A stretch of 64,000 nt of DNA, from positions 20,746,722-20,810,721 of the forward strand of contig OX291550.1 of the NCBI GenBank assembly GCA_946406115.1, in the 5' to 3' direction. Positions 14,201 to 25,078 of the stretch are shown here, piece after piece. This DNA is from Apoda limacodes. Taxonomy: Eukaryota; Arthropoda; Insecta; Lepidoptera; Limacodidae. The notes beneath the pieces were generated by a model, which saw only the letters and a list, made by a program, of their open reading frames with translations, was not told the origin of the DNA and searched no databases. The stretch's first letter is position 1, and the number at the start of each line of letters is the position of its first letter. The translations under genes were made by a program, and so were the position numbers.

Positions 14201-17200
14201 ACTGTTTACGAGTAAGTGTAATAAAAAAAATATTACATTAAAAGAGGGTATAAAGGTAAATTAGCCTTAGTAAAATCAATTTTAAGTGAGTAAATCTAAT
14301 CAAAGTACATAATAATAAACAAATAGATACTACATTATAATTCCAAGGTCTTATTAGCAAAAACATAATGTAATCAAATTTTATCTAGACATAAAAATCA
14401 CAAAATTACCTCTAGTTTTTGCCAATTATTAATTCATTTTTATAACTATCATATAGCTAATATCAATATGTCATTTTGGTGGATATTATTTAGCTAAAAT
14501 TTCATTGTAATATTGTATATTCATTATAATACGAAACCTAGGGCTGCAATATTGCATTTTCAATACAAAATATAATATACGATTTTTTAATTCTTTTCGA
14601 CCATTCTACTGTGGATTGCATTGTATGCACAATTGGTTTGGCTTTATGCCCCTTCTTAAAGTAGACATGAGTTACCATTAGGAAAATGGCGACAATAAAG
14701 CTAAAGAAACCGGTGCCCAATAGTAGTTTATGAAACTTCTGCCTAATAAGGGGTTTTAAAAGGGGAGGTTTTTATTAGTATCACACGAGTATTTTAATAC
14801 CTAGTTATTTGCAGTTTCATAAACTACTTTATCTCCTCTCATACACTGGGATTCAAAGGAAAGATCAAAGAGTAAGAAATAGTTTCCGAAAACGATGTAG
14901 CGTTTTTTGCAGTTTCCATGCCATAAAGTCGTGATAGCATTTATCATATTTTTTTTTCTACTCTCCTGGTAATAGATTATGGGCCATTTTCGTCACTACA
15001 TCTAAAATATCGGGCGGAGAAAACTTTCCTACACAATCACTACTATCGGAAATTTTTTAACAGAAATAAAAAACCCACGAAATTCGGAACAACAAAATGG
15101 CGCCCAAACCCTGCACATCACCGCGCATGCGCTTTAGAGGGCACCCCGCCCATAAAACAATGATGGAATCTCATTTTTGTCCTGCATCGCATTGATTGTA
15201 TTTTAACATTATTTTGTAAGAGAATAATATGATTCAATTTTTTTAATGTTTTAAAGTTTATGAGAGTAGATAAAATTATTTACAGTATGAATCTAAATCA
15301 AAAAGCATACATACACGTAGTTTTAAAATGCAGTCAGATAATACTTTATTTATGTAAAACTATTCTATCCTGATTCACAAACATTGAATTTCACGTGACA
15401 CAAACACATACGCAACTTACTGCATTAACTGAAGTTTCGTTGGTAACAGAAGTTACTAAATTGTCTTGTGAATAGTCAGGACAAGTTTCACCTATGATGT
15501 GTTCTGAAGGAGCTGTATGAACTACCATCTGAGTGATCGTCATACTGAGGCACACCCTCATTGTAAACGAATTTGCAAGGGCAAACAAACCCATGATTCC
15601 CATCACATACCGCTGGGGAATTATCATCACTGAAATATAGAAAGTAACCGTAAATACGTATGGTATGGTATATTATATGTGTATGATTAGGGATTGTCAA
15701 ATATTTTAGGAAAGTCCGCCCACGACTGCGTAAGGGTGCAATTTTAACTTTGACGGCTACTGATTATTTGTTGTACGTCTGGTATGGAATGATTGAGGCT
15801 ATGAACAAAAAGCTACTTGCTACTTCATTGAAGAACAGTCAAAAGAGTCACGGAGAGCTTGCAATCTCGAAAAGCAAACTGTTACTAAGATCAATATCCG
15901 CAACAAGCAGCGCCTTTTCTTGGTACATGTTTAAAGCGTTCTTCCAAAATCATTTAATGAATTTAAAATTGACTCGATAGTCCTAAGTAGGATCATCAAG
16001 TTCCATAACTCTTTTGAACGAGGTATAGTTAATAATTCGTCTTTTACCATAAGTAATCATAAAAATTAATTATCGAAGTTTGATAGTTTTTAGGAGTGTA
16101 GCCTTTTTTTTGCAATCTTAAGATTTTATGACTGTGTTAGGATTTGGTCACTAGAAGCTAAATAAATGATGTAAGAAATAGTGTAGTACAAGTTATTAGG
16201 CAAAACAATTGTACTTTCTATGGATACTTTCCAATAAATCCGAAAACTCCTGTGCACTTTTAAGTGCATCCGCGTGATGTGACACTTAAGCATTGGGCTC
16301 TTTAAACATGCTCTTATCTGATCTGCCTGCCCTTGTTCCTAGTGGTTATACCGGTAATATCTGCGTCAGACAATGTTTGACTCCAGTGTTTATGATCAGG
16401 GCTTAATCAGATTAACTCTCAGTAAAAGTTTGTGAAGGAAGTTGCGAGATATTGCGTGGCGGTATCCATCAAAACTACGTTAAAGGAGTTGTTAACATGT
16501 CAGTTAAGAAGCATGGCATTTTAGAGCTGCAGAAAGTCTGGCCTTACTATATTGATTGGATTCTTAGGGTCTAACAGTATTAGATATTTTACCTGCTGGA
16601 CCATTTTAATTGTCAAATGTAAACTTATAATACAAATAAACACGTTCTTTTTAAATTAAAAAAAACTTCACTTCTACAAACGACAGTAAATACAATTTTA
16701 ATTATCCTTACCCTTCTAATGGCTATTTAACAGCTACAACTACACCTACAATCTTGTTATAAAATCTTACTAATGTTATTAATGCAGATGTTAATAAGTT
16801 TCTACTAGTTATGTGAGTTTGTACTAGTTATGTTAATAGTTTACGATAAAACAACCCGAATACTTTTGTTGTTTGTAAGGATGATATCTTTAAATCTAAA
16901 TTAACACTTAGACTACATTTTACTACAGAAAACACAAAATAACCATAAACGAATTCCTACAGTTCAAGGAGTTCTCGTTAGAATCCTACTCCAAAAACTG
17001 TGTTCAGCGCTGTATTTAGCGGTAAAAGCTAGTTATAAATATAAATTATACAAAAATATTATTACAAATTAAAGCAAAGGTCACAAAAATACTTAAAGCC
17101 ATACTTTGATATCAATAATTTTGAAAATTTCCAGCATTTCATATTATATAGATTATAACATGTATTAAGGTAATGTTTAACATAAGACAAGTTAAAAATC

Positions 17201-17246
17201 AATACTTACTTCGGTTTAAGACAAGCCTCCATCCTTTTAAAGTCAT
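1595..17246 (-). CDS. Gene C: SLC17/MFS anion (phosphate) cotransporter-like, 5' part
   Basis: N-terminal 288 residues of a third paralogue. Exons: 17210-17246, 15421-15629, 12570-12809, 9871-10080, 1595-1762; intron phases 1,0,0,0 as in gene B. Start MTLKGWRLVLNR has an in-frame TAA two codons upstream, which supports it. Exon 2 has PQRYVMGIMGLFALANSFTM (TM1) and a loop with an N-E-T glycosylation sequon; exon 3 has DWDEATQGLLLSAFYYGY and GGLLAEKFGAKW; exon 4 has LLARWVPPAERSRFG and GGAQIGNIAGPYISG. Introns are large (1.6, 2.6, 2.5 and 8.1 kb). The last three coding exons (HDWGYF block onward) are not between 1 and 1594 and should lie left of the window. By eye C is more diverged from A and B than they are from each other. 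Confidence 0.94.
1973..2140. repeat. Short imperfect foldback
   Basis: 'ttaccttttgctaatatacat' near 2010-2030 is the reverse complement of 'atgtatattagcaaaaggta' near 2078-2098, and the outer 'actactaatgataaatat' is mirrored by 'atatttattattagtagt'. The arms are about 50 bp and the loop about 45 bp. Probably a small MITE. Confidence 0.7.
2150..2404 (+). repeat. Dispersed lepidopteran repeat ending in 'aaaagctagt'
   Basis: Contains 'gtctgtctgtatgtctgttacc', 'atagtttaagtccc' and 'aaggacatagg', and ends 'ggtgaaaccgcaagtaaaagctagt'. A second copy with the same order lies at 34250-34420. The CTAGT end resembles a Helitron 3' terminus, but the class is not certain. Confidence 0.6.
2472..2985 (-). 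mobile_element. Penelope-like retroelement fragment with hammerhead-like motif
   Basis: The minus-strand ORF 2506-2847 contains PKVLSTDCQYCRRLLREAIE and GYKLSPAWNPVIEKYS, which I recognise as the C-terminal end of lepidopteran Penelope-like elements. Just 3' of it (2531-2564) the minus strand has a ggctgg/ccagcc hairpin followed by gaaacgtc, similar to the GAAA side of a hammerhead ribozyme. The insert is flanked by inverted AT-rich arms (2468-2489 and 2936-2960) and by an 11-bp direct repeat, atataagcatt, at 2461-2471 and 2986-2996, likely a target-site duplication. The element is truncated: no reverse transcriptase domain remains. Confidence 0.7.
3290..3365 (+). repeat. 'gggttctgtagccaaatggcaaaaacg' SINE-tail fragment
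   Basis: Matches the tail shared by 5S-derived lepidopteran SINEs (gggttccgtagccaaatggc with 'gtccgtccgt'). Other pieces lie at 9570-9655 (minus), 27925-28000, 28078-28140, 31508-31625 and 45815-45875. Confidence 0.6.
4524..4662. repeat. 25-bp inverted repeat
   Basis: 'gcttattgcgaagagtctcg' (to 4548) pairs with 'cgagactatttgcaataagc' (to 4662), two mismatches over 25 bases, with a loop of about 90 bases bounded by GAATTC on both sides. Possible small foldback element. Confidence 0.7.
5028..5086 (+). mobile_element. Solo end of MITE family M1
   Basis: Aligns without gaps to the last 59 bases of the MITE at 42144-42327 (aaaaggtcaat .. tgcttcgcgt .. ctatag). Only one terminal half is present. 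Confidence 0.75.
6001..6992. mobile_element. Foldback element with ~150-bp inverted arms
   Basis: Arm 6001-6153 (actcgggcgagttaac .. ttacggtaagggt) is the reverse complement of arm 6844-6992 at roughly 80% by eye. The interior 6154-6843 is about 690 bp and lacks a convincing transposase. No clear target duplication was seen. Consistent with a foldback or MITE-type DNA transposon. Confidence 0.8.
7385..7850 (+). repeat. GC-rich dispersed repeat, family G, longest copy
   Basis: Strong composition contrast with the AT-rich intron. It begins ttgcagccattactgcttca and has 'gagactctgaaggagcctcag', 'cgcccaacgctcaagggct' and 'cctcggcttgggttg'. Related copies lie at 55610-55870 and 60060-60250. Probably part of a retroelement, but not classified. 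Confidence 0.7.
8250..8560 (-). mobile_element. SINE family 1 copy split by another repeat, next to (TA)n
   Basis: (TA)n at 8250-8285; SINE 3' part at about 8308-8375 (acacacagcgccatct); tRNA-like part at about 8480-8560 (tgtttgtcctgatcgagaatcgaac). Between them, 8386-8445 contains 'accgactttaaaaaagtagg', a common lepidopteran repeat motif, so this looks like a nested insertion. Confidence 0.65.
9871..10080 (-). CDS. Gene C exon 4 (TM4-TM6)
   Basis: 70 codons, phase 0: GPVTPAFVLLLARWVPPAER, then GGAQIGNIAGPYISGLLL, ending GGLGIIWFIFW at GTAAAT. It is one residue longer than A and B, around ENGGDW. Confidence 0.94.
10081..12569 (-). other. Gene C intron 3: AT-rich, with a 5S-like SINE piece
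   Basis: 10520-11200 is a low-complexity AT-rich stretch, not recognised. A 5S-like segment is at 11340-11392. A duplicated segment, gtgcggtagactgactatat, occurs at about 11509-11554 and 11613-11661. The rest shows nothing I can support. Confidence 0.6.
11340..11392 (+). mobile_element. 5S rRNA-derived SINE head fragment
   Basis: gaagttaagcaacgtcg and gtacttggatgggtgaccgc match the internal promoter boxes of animal 5S rRNA. The 5' and 3' parts of a real 5S gene are absent, so this is a 5S-derived SINE (SINE3 type) remnant, not an rRNA gene. A second copy is at 25018-25078. Confidence 0.75.
12570..12809 (-). CDS. Gene C exon 3 (TM2-TM4)
   Basis: 80 codons, phase 0. It starts GRDRYDWDEATQG and ends VRVIEGFGE. 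The donor GTTTGT is weak but matches the phase and position of gene B exon 3. Confidence 0.93.
13432..13558. mobile_element. 127-bp MITE with ~22-bp inverted ends
   Basis: Left end 'cattgtgtattaatggcggta' pairs with right end 'taccgcctgtattacacaca' apart from small gaps. It has no coding capacity and the interior has its own short inverted stretches. Confidence 0.65.
14722..14828. mobile_element. 107-bp MITE with 16-bp perfect-like inverted ends
   Basis: 'agtagtttatgaaact' at the left and 'agtttcataaactact' at the right are exact reverse complements. The interior is 'ggggttttaaaaggggagg' and 'cacacgagtattttaatac'. Confidence 0.8.
15421..15629 (-). CDS. Gene C exon 2 (TM1 and loop 1)
   Basis: 209 nt. 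It encodes MIIPQRYVMGIMGLFALANS, RVCLSMTITQMV and a polar loop containing Cys and the sequon N-E-T, ending SVNA at the donor GTAAGT. Confidence 0.93.
15630..17209 (-). other. Gene C intron 1 (1.6 kb)
   Basis: AT-rich with no exon. It ends near 17030 in 'agcggtaaaagctagt', the same end seen in the repeat at 2150-2404, so about 16800-17032 is probably a degenerate copy. Confidence 0.5.
17210..17246 (-). CDS. Gene C exon 1
   Basis: 37 nt: twelve codons (MTLKGWRLVLNR) plus one base. The donor is GTAAGT. The overhanging A plus TG from exon 2 gives Met. Confidence 0.85.
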
Positions 17247-18099
17247 CGTTTACGTTTGTATGTCGAAAAAACTAAATTTGCGAAAACGAAATAAGCGTCA
17301 CTAAATCTATAGCAAAATGTATCACATTATCATTTATATTAAAAGTATGCATTTATAACAATGCATAAGCCTGGTGAAATTAAAAGTTATAATCTAACAA
17401 AAGTATAGGAAATAGAAAAATATAAGTTAGTGTGTATCAAAGACAATCAAGCCGTCTGAATCCTGATGTTTCATTGACTGCTGTGTCAGAAGATCAGATA
17501 ACACCAAAGATAAGCGTACGCTAACATCATACACAGTTAATAGATAACTAAAATATTTTCCGCAGATTTATTTAAACCCTGAATGAGACGAGACATTTAG
17601 AATTATTATTGTGATAAAAAAGCAGCATACTTTCTTACAGTGAGCTCTAAATTATATTACCTTTTTGCATAACAACATAACAAAGAAAAGAAAAATGAGA
17701 ATTATTAATGCAAATAATCAATTATTTTTTATGTAAGACATGTACGAATGATAAAAGAGAAATAAAATTCAGAGCTTTAATTAAAACTACCTGATTAATA
17801 ACAGTAGAATTATTTATGTAAGGTATGTACAAAAGTCAAAAGAGTAATAAGAATCAGAGTTTTATTGAAACCATCTTATTGATAACAACATAATTACTTA
17901 TGTAAGTAGACATACCGTCCTAAAGATAAAGGAGAATTAAGAACCAAAGGTAATTGAAACCACCTGATTAATAACATTAGAATTATTTATGTAAGGTTTG
18001 TACAAATTACAAAAGAGCAATAAGAATCAGATGTTTAATTGAAATCACCTGACTAATAACAGGAGAATTATTTATGTAAGGTATGGCCGAGAGTGAACT

Positions 18100-19200
18100 C
18101 TTGATCCCGTTAACATTACTTCGACACTATACCGAAGAAATCCATGACATCAGCTTGTATAAGATTTTATATATTTATTTAGTTTTTCATCCAAACTTAA
18201 AACAAAGGAGTATAATCAGCCCGTTTTCGTTGCATTCGTGGACTTTAAAAAAGCCTTCGATTCTATCGAGACCTGGGTGGTGTTACAGTTTTTACGACGG
18301 AGCCACATATTGACTATTGGTACATCGAAGTGCTGAAGTCCGACTACAAGACTAAAACACTCAATTTCATCCAATCCAATTTCAGAAAGGTGTGGGACAG
18401 GAATACGTCATTTCTCCGAAACTGTTCACTACTACGTTGGAAGATATGTTTAAGCTTCTGGAGTGGGAAGGATACGGCGTCAACATAAATAGCGAGTATA
18501 GTCCTAGAATCATCGCTGGAAGACCTAAGCATGATGCTCGGAGACCTCAGCAGAGTTAACCAACAGGTTGGCCTTAAAATTAATATGGATAAAACGAAGT
18601 TAATGTTCAATGTCCATGTTGCGCCTATACCGCTTGTTATTGGGAACGCTACTCTCGAAGTTGTTGATGAATACACATACCTAGGGTAAGTAGTCCAGTT
18701 ACGTAAATCCAAGTTTGAGGAAGAGATTAACCGAAGAATCCAGCTCGGCTAGGTAGCTATCGAAAAACTACGTATCATCTATAGACAAAAGTCTATAAGC
18801 AATGTGAGTTGCTTATGGTACAGAAACGTGTTCTCATACTGGTTATACTAAAATAACTCTACGAGCTACTTTTGGTTTTTCTTTGCGTGATAAAATCAGA
18901 AACGAGGAAATTCGTCGTAGAACATAGTTGCCGACATAGTTTATACAGTTAGCAAGTCGAAGTGGCAGTGAGCAGACCACATCACTCGTCAAACCGATAA
19001 CCGATTGGGAAGAAAGGTTCTCGAGTGTCTTCCACGGATAGGAAGACCCAGCGTGGGATTGTCTTCTAACAGGTGGGCAGACGATCTGGTCAGAGCCGCA
19101 GGAAGCTTATGGGCGCGGGCCGTCCCGCGTCAGCCGTTAAAGAGACATAGGGGAGGCCTACGTTAGCAGTGAACTATGAATGAACGAACGAATGATGATA
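18100..19200 (+). pseudogene. RTE-clade LINE ORF remnant
   Basis: Frameshifted reverse transcriptase pieces: FVAFVDFKKAFDSIE near 18210-18270, LSRVNQQVGLKINMDKTKLM near 18545-18605, VVDEYTYLG near 18660-18690, and the C-terminal basic block with an RPRIGRPSVG-like stretch near 19030-19060. It ends in gatgataa, the short-repeat tail typical of RTE. Stops and frameshifts make it inactive. Confidence 0.8.
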
Positions 19201-19202
19201 AA

Positions 19203-20579
19203 GGGGAAATTATAATAATAATAATAATAATATACTTTATTGCGCATAAACAAAGAATACACTATTAAATTAAGCAAAAAGATGACAAACTGGCGGTCTT
19301 ATCGCTAAAAAGCGATCTCTTCCAGACAACTCTTGGGTAGACGACACTGGATAGTAGATGTGCTAACTGAATAAAATTAGTTACGGATCAAAACCTAGCA
19401 ATATGAAATATAATAATATATAGAAATGTATAACTAAATAAATATATATTTAATAATACTAATACACAAACTACATACATCTTAATTAATATAGATGAAT
19501 AATCAATGTACTAATGACTTAACTCTGTAAGTAATGTGTAATTACCAGGTTTCTTAAAGTTTTAGCTTGTTTGACGTCGAAAGGTAAAGCGTTCCATAGT
19601 CTTATGGCAGTGACGCTGAACGAGTCATTATATGTTTGAGACTAGTGTGTTGGAGTTTTTAGCATAAAGTTTGTTGTAGCGCGAAGAACAGTAGACCCTA
19701 TGAAATTGAAACGTTCTTTAAAGTAAAACGGGGCAGACGGATTGAACAGAACGTTGTAGAGAAGAAATAGAATATGAGTATTCCAGCGAAGGTGAATTGG
19801 GAGCCACTTGAGTTTTAATCGAAATTCGGATATGTGATCATATTTACGTAGAACAAATATGTATCTAATACAAAGGTTCTGGAGACGCTGGAGCTAGCAT
19901 CTGCATAATCGAGAACAGAAAGCAAAAGGGATCTAGACAGTGCAATTTTAGTGGCGATGGGTAGGAAGTTACGCAATCTGCTAATAGATTTAGCTGATGC
20001 AAATATTTTTCTGCTAACTTCTTTTAATTGTGGTTGCCATGAAAATGTCTGGTCTATATTGATACCTAAGTTTTTAACAGTCTCGCTATATGAAATGACT
20101 GTTCCGTTTATACTCACTTTAGGGAGATCCTGTACATTAATCTTAGGTATCATTCTTTAACCACCCACAATAATAAGTTGAGTTTTATTTGGATTTACAT
20201 TCGTCCGAACGAGGTACTCCACTCTGTAATACGAGCAAGATCACCATTTATTATAGCAACTGCACTTTTTAGTTCATTATCCGGAGCCTGAAAATATATT
20301 TGAAGATCGTCTGCATGTAGATGGTAGAGAGAAGATAAATATTATAAACGAAAATAGCAAAGAGAAGTGGAGACAACACGGCACCTTGCGGAACGCCGGC
20401 ATTGGTGTAGCAACAAGTAGAGAAAGAATCATCTACCTTGATCCGCTGACGGCGCCCACGCAAGTAACTGTGAAACCAGTCGATTGCTGTTGGAGATATG
20501 TTAAGAGAACTTAAAAGTGAAAGTAATATATCAAAGTCAACAGTGTTAAAGGCGTTGCTAAAATCTAATAGTGTTTTAA
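19203..20579 (-). pseudogene. Jockey/CR1-like LINE, 5'-truncated
   Basis: Minus-strand reverse transcriptase remnants in order: DFDILLSLLSSLNISPTA (near 20500-20560), LRGRRQRIKVDDSF then AGVPQGAVLSPLLFAIF (20269-20463), an HADD in place of the YADD box near 20310, and SVKNLGINIDQTFSW then RKIFASAKSISRLRNFLP (19815-20153). The 3' end is an (ATT)n-type tail at about 19205-19235. A second copy of the 3' region is at 34195-35240. Confidence 0.8.
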
Positions 20580-21060
20580 ATTAATGAAATCACCTGATTA
20601 ATAAATAGTAAAATTATTTTTGTAAGATATGTCCAAAAAATAAAGGAGAAATAAGAACCAAAGTCTTACTTGAAACCACCTAATTAATAATATCATAATT
20701 TATGTAAGGTATGTCCAAAAGATAAAGGAGTAATAAGAATAAGAGGTTTAATTGAAATTATTTGATTGAAAACAGCAGAAATATTTATAATAGGAAAAGT
20801 TAAAGTACGAAAGATAATGGAGAAATAAAAATCGGAGGTTTAATCAAATTCACCTAATTACGAACAGTAGCAAATCCTGCATGAAAATCACCATGCCCTT
20901 CATTTTCAAGAATACTAAAATATTCTAAAACACATGTTACCTTACTTATTTGAGAGAATCTTAATGTTTTCAAGCACCTGAAATTTACAGATTTTAGATA
21001 GTTAATATTATTTGCTGCACTCTGACCTTAATGAAGAATAAATAAACAAAAAAGGCAGTA

Positions 21061-21430
21061 CAAATTTTCGAAAATGTGTTGTACTGCTTGTACAATGGGA
21101 TATGTTCTGACGGATTGTTCGAAATGATTCTCACGGCTACTTTCTACCATTGCACCGCTCGCCATTGGCAGGGCATTCATTCTCACACTTTAGAACCAAA
21201 ATGGTCGCATACAGTTCGGTTTCAGAAAAAATGGAATGAGCTCCCTGTCAAGATTTTCTTTAAGGAGTACAGTATGGGGCTCTTTAAAGAAGAAGTTATT
21301 AGATATTGGAAGGGTCGGCAACGCACGAGTGATATCCCTGGTGTTCCAAGCTTCTATAGGCTACGGTGACCGCTTACCATCAGGCGGACCGTTAGCTTGT
21401 TTGCCAACATAGTGTTATAGAAAAAAAATC
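21061..21430 (+). pseudogene. LINE ORF2 C-terminus and tail, family L
   Basis: Reads FYHCTARHWQGIHSHTLEP, FQKKWNELPVKIF and YSMGLFKEEVIRYWKGRQRT, the C-terminal end of a non-LTR retrotransposon reverse-transcriptase protein. It is followed by the tail cgcttaccatcaggcggacc and an A-run. Related pieces lie at 23655-23945, 27040-27195 and 41360-41452 (plus), and at 58-112, 26400-26530 and 28650-28800 (minus). Confidence 0.75.
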
Positions 21431-23654
21431 CTTTGTTACTGTGTCCTTACCAAAGGAAGCCAATTTATAATTTTCACGTCTCAATCCCCTCTGGTTTAGA
21501 CTGGGTGTTGATTGTCAGTCGATAGGTAGGCAATTCACCGTTATTATATCTACCAGCTTACTGGTAGATCTAGATTGTTGGCTTTTCGTCTACATATTAA
21601 CCTTTAATCCGTCAGTCTACTAATTTTCCAAAATACTGAATCATGTAATAAATCTTTTTTATCAACTCTTGAATCGAGCCATACGTTTAACCTGTTGTTT
21701 TAAGTGTCAGACAGATATTTTTCAGTACGAAATTTACAATCGCTTTTAATGAGTGGGAATATCGTATTATGTGGAAGATTTTAGACGACAAGATGGTGGA
21801 AGGTGGAAATCAGTTCTCAATACTCCTCATAAAATACTAAAAATTAAGATTGCAGTGTTCGTCGACGTTACGGTGAAACTACCAAATGTGATATCTATTC
21901 TGATTATTCTGTTTTTTGATAACATAGCCAAATAATTAGTAGCAACAAGCGTATAAATAATACCGCCCTTGTAACCATACTACCTTTGTTTCTGACTATC
22001 CCTATCCGCTCAATGGTGCTGACTATTATCCCTAAAAATAGACTTACATTATAAACTTTTCTTAGCGTACTTGATATATGTGCTCAAATAAGCCAACTAT
22101 CTCAGGACATTCGTCAGGCTTCAGAAAGTACTTCCAGCCGGGTGTTCACCAATTCGTTTCACCTGCCGCCAAAAGTCCTTTACATATCATAAAACAATTC
22201 TATGCAACAAAACCGATATCTTCTAAAGTGTTTAAATATATGTAGTGGTCGTCATCTCTTAAGATGACGAAAATCCCTTGAAAGACGGACGAGATAAGAT
22301 AACTAAGCATCAGAATCGATACCTGGATAAGTAGCCGTCTAATGGCACTTAGTCAACAAGGAACCCTTAAAGTTCCGCCACGTCCGTTCGTCTGTCTGCG
22401 GCTTAGCTCTAAGACTCTTAGTACTACAGAGCTGTAATTTAGCAGGTGTGTGGCATATTGATTATGCCGACAAAGTAATAAAAGTAAATGAGTAGAGTAA
22501 ATAGTTGTTTTGGATATGTGAAAATCACGTTAGTCATATTTAATATTGTTAAGTAGTTAAAAGTAAATCTATTACAGCTCTGTGGGTCTAGTGTGAGTTT
22601 TTGCATGTTTATAACTCTACTATCGCGTTCGCGTATTCATTAAAAGACCTGTAAGAAAAAAACGTCTCGTAACGCGTCCGCTAGAGGCGCTCCTTCATTA
22701 CCATACATGTATTTCGTTGGCGGGATCGCGGTAGTAGCGTTAAAAACTCACAGTAGGCACTCAGTAGACTTTACAAGTTCATGAGTAATAATTGACCTAC
22801 TCATACAATGTACTTGAAAAGGTAAAAACTGCTCGGGCAACTGTGGAACCCGACATGCACATGGCTGGTTGTTTTGAACTCATCCGTATTTTAAAAATTT
22901 GATTCAGGGTGATGTCATATGACAGCAGATTTTAAGCCAAGGCCTGGGCGGCTTGAAAATGCTGACAGTAGAGTGGCCACTAGTTAGACAACATTTGTCT
23001 ACCCGCATCGGTAAATCGTGGTTGACCTCTTCAAGGTTCTTCTGTGCCTTTGCAGTAAAACGTGTAACGGCTGAGGAAAAAAACTATTTTGAGTTAAGCA
23101 CACGAAATCCTATCCTACTGGCCTAACCTATTCTACTAATATTATATATGTAAAAGTTTGTAAGTTAATATGTTTATTACTCAATCACGCCGCAGAGGAG
23201 CATTCAATTAAACAGTGATACTCGTAGTTGAAGATACGGAAATACAATAGGCAATATTTTATTCCGGTAAACTCAAGAGTTCCTGCGGGAATAATGTAAC
23301 TAACCTTCCCTACAAAAGAGATATAGAAAAAATCGAACCTAAATTGAAACCTTGTAACCTAACGTAGGTACATAACTATTAAGTATGGAAATATATAAAG
23401 ATTTTAAAATTATTTTAACTCGAAACTTAAAAATGAAAGTATAAAGGTTTGGCTTTGTGATAGTTGAGGTGGTAACGTGAGCCGCAAGTTCTTTAAGAAA
23501 ATTACTGAAACTTTGTTCTAGTAATGAGAATCGTATTCTCTACATATTCTCTATGCGTTTTTATTTTTCTAAAAAAATAATGCTTTCCCGGGGTTTTAAG
23601 TAATAAACTCACAAGCCGTATTACTCACGCTTAAGTCTGAGGAGAGACTTTGTC
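21431..23654. other. C-B spacer, mostly unrecognised
   Basis: AT-rich sequence with no gene. Around 22340-22450 there is 'aacccttaaagttccgccacgtccgttcgtctgtctg', a 'gggttccgt' repeat fragment. 23130-23300 resembles a dispersed repeat starting 'ctaatattatatatgtaaaagtttgt'. Confidence 0.5.
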
Positions 23655-23945
23655 TTCCTGTGTGTGTTCCGCTACCGATTGTATAATGGGATGTGTTCCG
23701 ATGAGTTGTTTGAAATGATGCCCACAGCTACTTTCTACCATCGCACCGCTCGCTATCGGCAAGGAATACATCCCCATAAACTTAGAACCTAAATAGAGCG
23801 GTTTCAGAGAAATATCCTCCCGTAGTAAGGACTACAGTATGGGGTTCTTCAAGAGTGATGCCCCAGGTGTTCCAAGCGTCCATAGGCTGCGGTGACGGCT
23901 TACCATCAGGCTGACCGCAAACTGGTTTGCCACCATAGTGGTAAC
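23655..23945 (+). repeat. Degenerate LINE family L tail
   Basis: Parallel to 21061-21430: tttctaccatcgcaccgctc, cagtatggggttcttcaag and cggcttaccatcaggctgac, with deletions. Confidence 0.7.
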
Positions 23946-24087
23946 CTAGTAACCTAAACATACAAAATGCTTTAAGCCCGTCTTCTAAAAGTTTATGAAA
24001 ATAATAAGGTCCTCCATCGACATGACCCTGGCTATCTTCCACGGTCCTGTCAACTTATTATTTTGATCCTTATGTGAGTTTCATGAG

Positions 24088-24116
24088 ATAGTTTTTTTTT
24101 TTTTTTTTCTTTTTTT
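24088..24116. repeat. T-rich low-complexity tract
   Basis: About 17 T, one C, then further T. 24117-25010 around it is AT-rich with no gene recognised. Confidence 0.9.
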
Positions 24117-25017
24117 ACCTCTATTCTATAGCTTGCTATAAAAAACTTTTTTTCTAATCCTTTAGATGCTTTAGTTGAGCCACAAACGTTGCACAACAAC
24201 GGCGTGTTGGTGTTGCGTTTGGAGATATAAATTGCTTTAATAAAGTTTTTGATTCTTTCTAAAAATGATCCGTAATACTAAGGTCTAAGTTTTATAATTT
24301 TTATTTTACAGATTATTTAATTAAAAAGGTCAAATTGTTTTTTAGAGTTTTTCAATTGGTAAAATATAATTTAAAAGATAAAAACTATTATTTTAGAGTT
24401 TTGGGTAAGGAACTTTGGAGGTTAGGGAAAGGGTTATTTTTGATTTATTTTAATTTAATCAATAAAAATGAATATTCACCAAGAAATATATATATAATAT
24501 TGTAGTTAACATTACAAGCCTTTTTATTTATTTAAGAAAGGGGGTAAAAAATATTTATTTAAATATTTCTATGAAGAAGCTCAAATAAGGTTTTAACCAG
24601 AAAATTTTAATGCTGTAGTTAATTAAATTCTTATTCAGAGGGTGCCAACGAAGCCCTTTTACTAAGCCTTCGCTGTCTGTCTGTCCATCTGCCTGTCCGA
24701 CCATTAAAAGGCCTCTATCTTTTAAACCCAAATAGATAGAAACCTGTATTTTTCACAGAATATGTGTTATAATAGAAGATGACCTAACAAATAATAAAAA
24801 GTTAAAATTTAAGGGAAGGGAAATCTATACAAGAAACACGTTGTCGTTGTTTTTGCTCTATCGCAAAAATAGTAATACATACAAACTATAAACTTGCAGA
24901 AAAAATAGTGTGACCTAAGTATAACAACAAATAAAAAAAACCGGCCTATTTAAAATTACCGGTACAGCACCATCTAGCTTATTATTGAGGGAAATAGTAA
25001 CACATTTGTTTGTTGGA

Positions 25018-25078
25018 AACGATATTCAAAGTTAAGTAACATCGGGCTTGGTCAGTACTTGGATGGGTGACCGCATAG
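25018..25078 (+). mobile_element. 5S rRNA-derived SINE head fragment
   Basis: caaagttaagtaacatcggg, then gtacttggatgggtgaccgc, diverged from the 5S internal promoter. The same type is at 11340-11392. Confidence 0.7.

Larger units (their letters stand above)
12810..15420 (-). other. Gene C intron 2, with two small MITEs
   Basis: AT-rich. It contains hairpin elements at 13432-13558 and 14722-14828. From 14975 to 15165 the sequence is less AT-rich, with a gcgcatgcgc palindrome near 15123, and is unrecognised. No coding exon. Confidence 0.6.
17700..20880 (+). repeat. ~85-bp minisatellite split by LINE insertions
   Basis: The marker 'tgtaag' within 'attatttatgtaag' recurs at 17732, 17817, 17901, 17990 and 18075, then resumes at 20621 and 20703 with a decayed unit near 20786. 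Steps are 82-89 bp. Each unit carries 'gataaaggagnaataagaa' and 'attgaaancacctgattaat'. The array sits 0.45 kb upstream of the gene C start codon and is interrupted from 18086 to 20579 by two LINE fragments. Confidence 0.85.
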
